From Bradyrhizobium diazoefficiens (GTDB taxonomy: Bacteria > Pseudomonadota > Alphaproteobacteria > Rhizobiales > Xanthobacteraceae), in the NCBI RefSeq assembly GCF_018129965.1, contig NZ_JAFCKW010000027.1, forward strand, positions 19,872-83,871: a stretch of DNA of 64,000 nucleotides, read 5' to 3'. Numbering within the stretch: the stretch's first letter is position 1; each line of letters opens with the position of its first letter. Under the pieces are notes generated by a model that worked only from the letters and a program-made list of their open reading frames with translations, had not been told where the DNA came from and did no database searches. Shown piece after piece: positions 59,964 to 64,000 of this stretch. Made by a program: the position numbers and the translations under genes.

Positions 59964-60176
59964 TTACTTCTTGGCGCCCGCCTTCGGCACCGGGATGCAA
60001 GCAGAAGCTCCGCGGTTGGTAACGTTTCTGGAGCACCAATCCATCGTTTCGGCGGGCGTCCATCCCTCCTTACCTTGCACTTGACGGCACTTCGCGACAG
60101 TACAGGCGTCGCGATCCTGTGCGAATGAGGGCGCAGAAACCAGGACAGCACCGACCAGCAAAAAACAAAAACGCAT
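59964..60176 (-). CDS. small exported Cys-rich protein
   Basis: 70 residues. Signal peptide MRFCFLLVGAVLVSAPSFAQ, mature part DRDACTVAKCRQVQGKEGWT, PAETMDWCSRNVTNRGASAC IPVPKAGAKK with four cysteines, likely two disulfides in the periplasm. Size and plan resemble the frameshifted gene 140 nt away on the opposite strand. Function unknown. Confidence 0.7.
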   Translation of the reverse strand: MRFCFLLVGAVLVSAPSFAQDRDACTVAKCRQVQGKEGWTPAETMDWCSRNVTNRGASACIPVPKAGAKK

Positions 60177-60287
60177 TGAAAATATCTCTCAGGGTTGAGA
60201 CACGGACAGCCTAAAGGTCGGCACCACCTGCGGCAATGGTCCTGTTCCTTCTCTTCGCTCGGCAAGTCATTAAATCGTTCACCATCG

Positions 60288-60680
60288 CTAGGGCGTGGAC
60301 TCATTAGCGCGCAGCCAAACTCGGATTGACGCGAGTTTGTCGAACGCCAGATAGTTGGCTGCGCGTTTGTCATATCGGGTCGCGACGCGCCGACATTGCT
60401 TGATCTTGTTGAAGAACCGTTCGATCAGGTTGCGCGCGCGATACAGATACGGGCTAAAGCAGATCGGGTCTTTGCGATTCCGTTTCGGTGGAATGTTGGC
60501 CCATGCTCCTTGTTGGCGAGCAAGCTCCCTGATCCAGTCTGCGTCGTAGCCAAGATCTGCGAGCAACATCGTTTGGGAAAGCAACGAGCTGAGGAGTACT
60601 GAGCACAGCCGGTTATCATGCGCCTCGCCGGGCGTGAGAGCGAGATGGACCGGCAGGCCATTGGCGTTCCAAGTAGCCAA
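60288..60680 (-). pseudogene. IS5-family transposase, C-terminal fragment
   Basis: About 130 codons: NANGLPVHLALTPGEAHDNR, LLADLGYDADWIRELARQQG, ANIPPKRNRKDPICFSPYLY, RNLIERFFNKIKQCRRVATR, then YLAFDKLASIRVWL. This is the ORF-B half of an IS5/IS1031-type DDE transposase with the final catalytic Glu in ERFFNKIKQ and one Asp (LADLGYDAD). The N-terminal half with the first Asp is absent and no terminal inverted repeats were found, so the element is dead. Confidence 0.85.
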
Positions 60681-60698
60681 GAACCAATGACTACCTTA

Positions 60699-60724
60699 GA
60701 GGCCGCCTCAGGTGGCGGCCTCTT
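60699..60724. terminator. hairpin at the edge of the IS remnant
   Basis: GAGGCCGCC, loop, GGCGGCCTC followed by TTTC: nine pairs. It may end transcription from either side; lies at the probable left-over end of the IS copy. Confidence 0.55.
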
Positions 60725-60967
60725 TCATGTCGTCTAAACCATCCGGACCTCTAGCGATTCCCGCAGCTTGGTCGCTATCGGAGGGAAAGCGGACTTCGCG
60801 CGGATCACCCAATTTGGTCGAGATTGACCAAACCCTACCGAGGCTTTCTCGAGTACGTTTCTTGGGAAGGACGCGCACCTTCAGCGATCAAGTGACAAGA
60901 TTTGCTCATGTGGAGGAACGATTTAGGCCGAAGACTGTTGTGACGGAACTTACCTTCGGAGTAGCCC

Positions 60968-61408
60968 ATGGTGACGCGAGCTGCGGCGGAAACACTTACA
61001 GGTCAAGGGTACCCGATGCGCACCATTGCATCTGCGCTGCCAACCTTCAGCTTTTTGGGAGCTCTAGTCACCGACTTGGCTTACTGGCGGACGTCGGACA
61101 TCCAATGGGCGAACTTCTCCGCGTGGCTCCTGGCGATCGGCATGATGCTGGGTGGCCTGTCTCTGATCGTCGAACTCGTTCATATCTTTTATCGGAGGCG
61201 GCAAGCTTCGACTAGCTGGTGGGGCATCGGGATATTGGTGATCGCGCTCGGGGTCGCCCTCGTGGATAATTTCGTTCACGCGCGCGACGGTTGGACGTCC
61301 ATCGTGCCCTCTGGTTTGATCCTCTCCTCGATTACGGTCGCGCTCATGATCGCCACATCAGCCATGATTGCGAACGGCGATCGCGTCAGGGTCGGAGACC
61401 TCCTATGA
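60968..61408 (+). CDS. DUF2231 membrane protein
   Basis: 146 residues from ATG 60968 with GGAG 7 nt upstream. Four membrane helices: TFSFLGALVTDLAYWRTSDI, WLLAIGMMLGGLSLIVELVH, WWGIGILVIALGVALVDNFV, PSGLILSSITVALMIATSAM. DUF2231 proteins pair with haem or sugar-oxidising periplasmic proteins. Its stop overlaps the ATG of the sugar dehydrogenase (ATGA), so the two are made together, perhaps as a membrane electron acceptor and its dehydrogenase. Confidence 0.88.
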   Translation: MVTRAAAETLTGQGYPMRTIASALPTFSFLGALVTDLAYWRTSDIQWANFSAWLLAIGMMLGGLSLIVELVHIFYRRRQASTSWWGIGILVIALGVALVDNFVHARDGWTSIVPSGLILSSITVALMIATSAMIANGDRVRVGDLL

Positions 61409-62760
61409 AACGCCTGCGTCTCATTGCCAGTACAACCATTCTCATGGCGGTTGGGGCCTGCTCGGAAGCGCCGGCGCCGCCGGAGCAGCAGATCGGACAA
61501 AATGCGCCACTGCCCGAGGCGGAGCAATTCTTGTTCCCGCCGATGAAGATCGTTGCGCCTAGCGACTGGGGCGACAAGGCGACGCCGACCGCCCCCGCCG
61601 GCTTTTCAGTCACCGCCGTTGGGCGCGGCATGCATCAGCCGCGTAACATTTTGCCGCTCTCGAACGGCGACATTCTTGTCGCAGAATCAGGCGGACCGGG
61701 AGGCGAGCCCGTCACCCGGCCCAAGGACATCATCTACGGTCTCGTCAAGGCGATCGGACACAGCGCCGTAAAACCGGGGCAGCGCATCTTGCTGATGCAT
61801 GATGCCAAGGGGGACGGCAGCACTTACCAACCAACTGTGCTCATTAGCGACATGCATTCTCCCTTCGGCATGGCGGTGCTAAACGGCTCACTCTACGTGG
61901 CGAACACCGACGCCATCATGCGCTACCCCTTCAACCCAGGCGATCAAACCATCAACGGTTCTGGCGAGAAGTTGACCGATCTGCCCGCGGGCCCGATCGA
62001 CCATCACTGGACCAAGAGTCTCACCATCAGCCCCGACGGGACGAAACTTTACGTGGGCGTCGGCTCCAACAGCAATATTGTCGAGCGCGGGCTCGCGGCT
62101 GAACGCGGTCGCGCGGCGATTTATGAAGTCGATCCGAACACCGGCGCTATGCGTGAGTTCGCCAGCGGGTTGCGCAACCCCAATGGCCTGACGTTCGAGC
62201 CGATGACAAAAACTCTTTGGGCGGTCGTCAACGAGCGCGATGAACTCGGTAACGACCTGGTTCCCGACTATATGACCTCTGTCAAAGACGGCGGCTTTTA
62301 TGGCTGGCCTTGGAGCTATTACGGAAATCACGTCGACATTCGCGTGCATCCACAGCGTCCCGACATGGTAGCGAAGGCGATTGTGCCGGACTATTCGCTG
62401 AGTTCCCATGTCGCGCCGCTCGGCCTCGCCTTCAACACCGGCGACAGCTTCCCACAGCCCTATCACGGCGGCGCCTTCGTCGGCGAACACGGGAGTTGGG
62501 ACCGCACAGTGCTCAACGGTTATCAGGTGATGTTCGTCCCCTTCGCGGACGGCAAGCCGAGCGGAAAGGCGACTCCCTTCGTCCAGGGATTCATCGGCGC
62601 TGACGGGTCTGTTTACGGCCGGCCAGTCGGCGTCGCGTTCGATTCGAAGGGCGCGCTGATCATCGCGGACGATGTCGGCAACGCCGTGTGGCGCGTTTCG
62701 GCCAACAAGGCGGCGGCATCAGCAACGCCGCCACCGACTTTGACCACGCAGCATAACTAG
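61405..62760 (+). CDS. PQQ-type sugar (sorbosone-like) dehydrogenase lipoprotein
   Basis: 451 residues from ATG 61405. Lipoprotein signal MKRLRLIASTTILMAVGAC, acylated Cys about residue 19. Six-bladed propeller of the soluble glucose/sorbosone dehydrogenase family: MHQPRNILPLSNGDILVAES, MHSPFGMAVLNGSLYVANTD, HWTKSLTISPDGTKLYVGVG, GLRNPNGLTFEPMTKTLWAV, FYGWPWSYYGNHVD, HVAPLGLAFNTGDSFPQPYH, GEHGSWDRTVLNGYQVMFVP. Oxidises a sugar in the periplasm, using PQQ in known members; cofactor not proven here. Coupled to a DUF2231 gene. Confidence 0.9.
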   Translation: MKRLRLIASTTILMAVGACSEAPAPPEQQIGQNAPLPEAEQFLFPPMKIVAPSDWGDKATPTAPAGFSVTAVGRGMHQPRNILPLSNGDILVAESGGPGGEPVTRPKDIIYGLVKAIGHSAVKPGQRILLMHDAKGDGSTYQPTVLISDMHSPFGMAVLNGSLYVANTDAIMRYPFNPGDQTINGSGEKLTDLPAGPIDHHWTKSLTISPDGTKLYVGVGSNSNIVERGLAAERGRAAIYEVDPNTGAMREFASGLRNPNGLTFEPMTKTLWAVVNERDELGNDLVPDYMTSVKDGGFYGWPWSYYGNHVDIRVHPQRPDMVAKAIVPDYSLSSHVAPLGLAFNTGDSFPQPYHGGAFVGEHGSWDRTVLNGYQVMFVPFADGKPSGKATPFVQGFIGADGSVYGRPVGVAFDSKGALIIADDVGNAVWRVSANKAAASATPPPTLTTQHN

Positions 62761-63127
62761 CATTAGAGTTGCCCTTTCTGAAAATTTACGAATCCATGGG
62801 CAACCATGATGCGACAGGTTGAATAGCCGCTCATAAATAGGCGGCTGCGATTTCCGGTTTTTGGCACATAGCGTCGTTTCGCTTCTATGCAGCAAGACGT
62901 CGGCTAACGAGGCATAGCGGGACTCTTGGCGTCGGCCCTGCAGATTTATGGGTTCACGGCCTAGCCAAATGAGGTCGGTCATAGCTTGGCCGGATCGACG
63001 CATTTGATCAGATCCGCCTCACGCGCACGTGCTCTCACCCCCTGCCCCTCCTTCCACTTTCCTGCTATCTCCTACCTCCGCCGCCCCGGCCCAAACCAAA
63101 ACCTCATTGTTCAAGGGAGCCCCACCC
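62761..63127. other. intergenic region before the glyoxalase gene
   Basis: 367 bases with no gene I can support. A minus-strand frame (to 62719) has no ribosome site and overlaps the dehydrogenase gene. The segment 62815-62950 is comparatively AT-rich. The glyoxalase promoter must lie here. Confidence 0.4.
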
Positions 63128-63580
63128 ATGCGTTATCTCCACACCATGCTGCGCGTGCGCAATCTCGATGTCGCGCTGAAATTCTATGTCGATGCGTTCG
63201 GGCTGAAGGAGGTGCGGCGGATCGAGAACGACAAGGGGCGCTTCACGCTCGTCTTCCTGTGCTCGTCGGACGACCTCGAGGCGCTGAAGAAGCAGCCGCA
63301 AACGCGCGGCGCGCCGCTGGTCGAGCTCACCTACAATTGGGACGAGGAAAAATATGGCGAGGATCGCTTCTTCGGCCATCTCGCCTATGAGGTCGACGAC
63401 ATCTACGCCACCTGCGAGAAGCTGATGAAGGCTGGCGTCACCATCAACCGTCCGCCGCGCGACGGCAACATGGCCTTCGTCCGCTCGCCCGATCTGCACT
63501 CGATCGAGCTGCTGCAGAAGGGCGAGCCGAAGCCGCCGCAGGAGCCGTGGGCCTCGATGCCCAATACCGGCCACTGGTAG
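63128..63580 (+). CDS. glyoxalase I-like protein (lactoylglutathione lyase family)
   Basis: 150 residues from ATG 63128; AAGGGAG about 9 nt upstream. Two VOC half-domains: RYLHTMLRVRNLDVALKFYV and GHLAYEVDDIYATCEKLMKA. Metal-ligand positions His5, Glu in VELTYNW, His in FFGHLA, and Glu in SIELLQKG follow the GloA pattern. It converts the methylglyoxal-glutathione adduct to lactoylglutathione in the cytosol. The C-terminal tail PKPPQEPWASMPNTGHW resembles GloA ends. Monocistronic. Confidence 0.9.
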   Translation: MRYLHTMLRVRNLDVALKFYVDAFGLKEVRRIENDKGRFTLVFLCSSDDLEALKKQPQTRGAPLVELTYNWDEEKYGEDRFFGHLAYEVDDIYATCEKLMKAGVTINRPPRDGNMAFVRSPDLHSIELLQKGEPKPPQEPWASMPNTGHW

Positions 63581-63591
63581 GGCTCTTTCGA

Positions 63592-63616
63592 GGAACCAGC
63601 CTCCGCCGCGTGCGTT
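63592..63616 (+). promoter_or_regulatory. EcfG-type general-stress promoter of the 26-residue membrane protein
   Basis: GGAAC at 63592-63596, 16 nt, CGTT at 63613-63616, exact consensus; -10 is 33 nt before the ATG at 63650. Confidence 0.75.
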
Positions 63617-63649
63617 CACTCCTCGACAATGCAATGTGAGGAGGACGAC

Positions 63650-63730
63650 ATGGGACGTGGATTGTTGTTGTGGATGCTGGGCGTGCCGATCCCCGTGATC
63701 CTGCTGCTGTGGCTGTTCTTCGGCCGCTGA
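63650..63730 (+). CDS. 26-residue membrane microprotein
   Basis: MGRGLLLWMLGVPIPVILLL then WLFFGR. One membrane helix between two arginine-bearing ends. GAGGAGG lies 5-7 nt before the ATG, a strong ribosome site, an EcfG-type promoter lies upstream and a strong terminator downstream, so a full transcription unit exists around a very short frame. I recall a short family with MGRGLLLWxLGxPIP in alphaproteobacteria, without function. Likely stress-induced inner-membrane peptide. Confidence 0.8.
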   Translation: MGRGLLLWMLGVPIPVILLLWLFFGR

Positions 63731-63752
63731 TCGACGCAGCAACGCTGCAAGG

Positions 63753-63779
63753 AAGCTCCGCCTCGTGCGGAGCTTTTTT
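63753..63779 (+). terminator. Rho-independent terminator
   Basis: AAGCTCCGC, loop CTCGT, GCGGAGCTT then further T to T6: nine pairs, 22 nt behind the microprotein stop. Confidence 0.9.
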
Positions 63780-63851
63780 GCGTGAGGGCTCGCCGCAATT
63801 GCTCTCGCCGCTCTCGCTGAATTCCGCTATCACCGCGCGCGGTGGACCCGT

Positions 63852-63934
63852 AGCCCGGATGGAGCGCAAGCGTAATCCGGGACAGGCCCATCCAGACGCA
63901 AGACCCCCGGATTGCGCTTTGCTCCATCCGGGCT
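63852..63934. repeat. palindromic intergenic repeat (AGCCCGGATGG type)
   Basis: 83-base element with 14-base perfect inverted ends (AGCCCGGATGGAGC / GCTCCATCCGGGCT) and inner inverted pair CGTAATCCGGG / CCCCGGATTGCG. Known style of dispersed Bradyrhizobium repeat. Confidence 0.78.
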
Positions 63935-64000
63935 TCTGTAACGGGCCTCAGTAAGTCAATCCCTTTTTGCCTGATCCAATCGCTGGGCACTTGCTTCTGT

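Noticed and set aside
60712..61215. 167-codon frame before the DUF2231 gene
   Set aside because: Second half is out of frame with DUF2231 and first half has no recognisable character.
62719..63003. 94-codon minus-strand frame
   Set aside because: Overlaps the dehydrogenase 3' end, no ribosome site.

Overview
The window looks like chromosome of a Bradyrhizobium-type alphaproteobacterium (order Hyphomicrobiales). The evidence is the GC-rich coding sequence, a four-gene Aap general amino-acid transporter, a NodT-type efflux lipoprotein, DUF3551, DUF6481 and MXKDX-repeat proteins, OpgC, an NDUFS4-like complex I protein, long palindromic intergenic repeats, and promoters of the alphaproteobacterial EcfG general-stress type. 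Family names rest on motif recognition by eye; no database search was run.

Layout. 1-9.4 kb: end of a NodT-type efflux lipoprotein, cysteine synthase (cysK), a DUF805 protein, the aapJ-aapQ-aapM-aapP operon (minus strand) and cystathionine beta-lyase (metC); cysK and metC both serve sulfur amino-acid metabolism. 9.5-13.2 kb: a tightly packed minus-strand operon for a GT39 (ArnT/PMT-like) transferase, a PAP2 phosphatase, a DPM1-like GT2 and a LAB_N protein, which suggests lipid-linked sugar addition to lipid A. 13.3-20.7 kb: alpha-2-macroglobulin (thioester CSEQ) and penicillin-binding protein 1C, the known periplasmic defence/repair pair. 21.1-27.1 kb: tRNA-Arg followed by a decayed prophage with opposed, truncated and fused phage genes and only the 3' end of an integrase. 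27.2-31.2 kb: PIG-V-like mannosyltransferase and small envelope proteins. 31.5-34.5 kb: a TRAP transporter operon. 34.6-41.5 kb: leucine/isovalerate degradation genes liuA-B-D-E opposite an AraC-type regulator. 41.5-43.0 kb: DUF3551, DUF1428 and an Lrp/AsnC regulator.

43.0-43.9 kb holds a fragment of conjugation gene trbL. 44-48.1 kb is a run of very small genes around an HU-type DNA-binding protein. Three plus-strand genes and one minus-strand gene here have exact GGAAC-N16/17-CGTT promoters; two more such promoters lie at 58.6 and 63.6 kb, also ahead of tiny genes. 48.4-55 kb: sirtuin deacetylase, double cold-shock protein, DUF192 protein, tRNA-Pro, small proteins, OpgC and the NDUFS4-like gene. 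55-58.6 kb is a second graveyard, of a plasmid/ICE-like element (ParB fragment fused to a strawberry-notch fragment, DUF932 gene, Ku fragment, hairpin repeats). 58.6-64 kb: zinc-ribbon microprotein, GlcG-like protein, a frameshifted secreted-protein gene, an IS5 transposase remnant, DUF2231 protein coupled to a PQQ-type sugar dehydrogenase lipoprotein, a glyoxalase and a 26-residue membrane protein.

The two most interesting signals are the set of six EcfG-type promoters serving mostly unannotatable small proteins (two apparently leaderless), and the three element graveyards in which gene fragments are joined base-to-base in opposite orientations.
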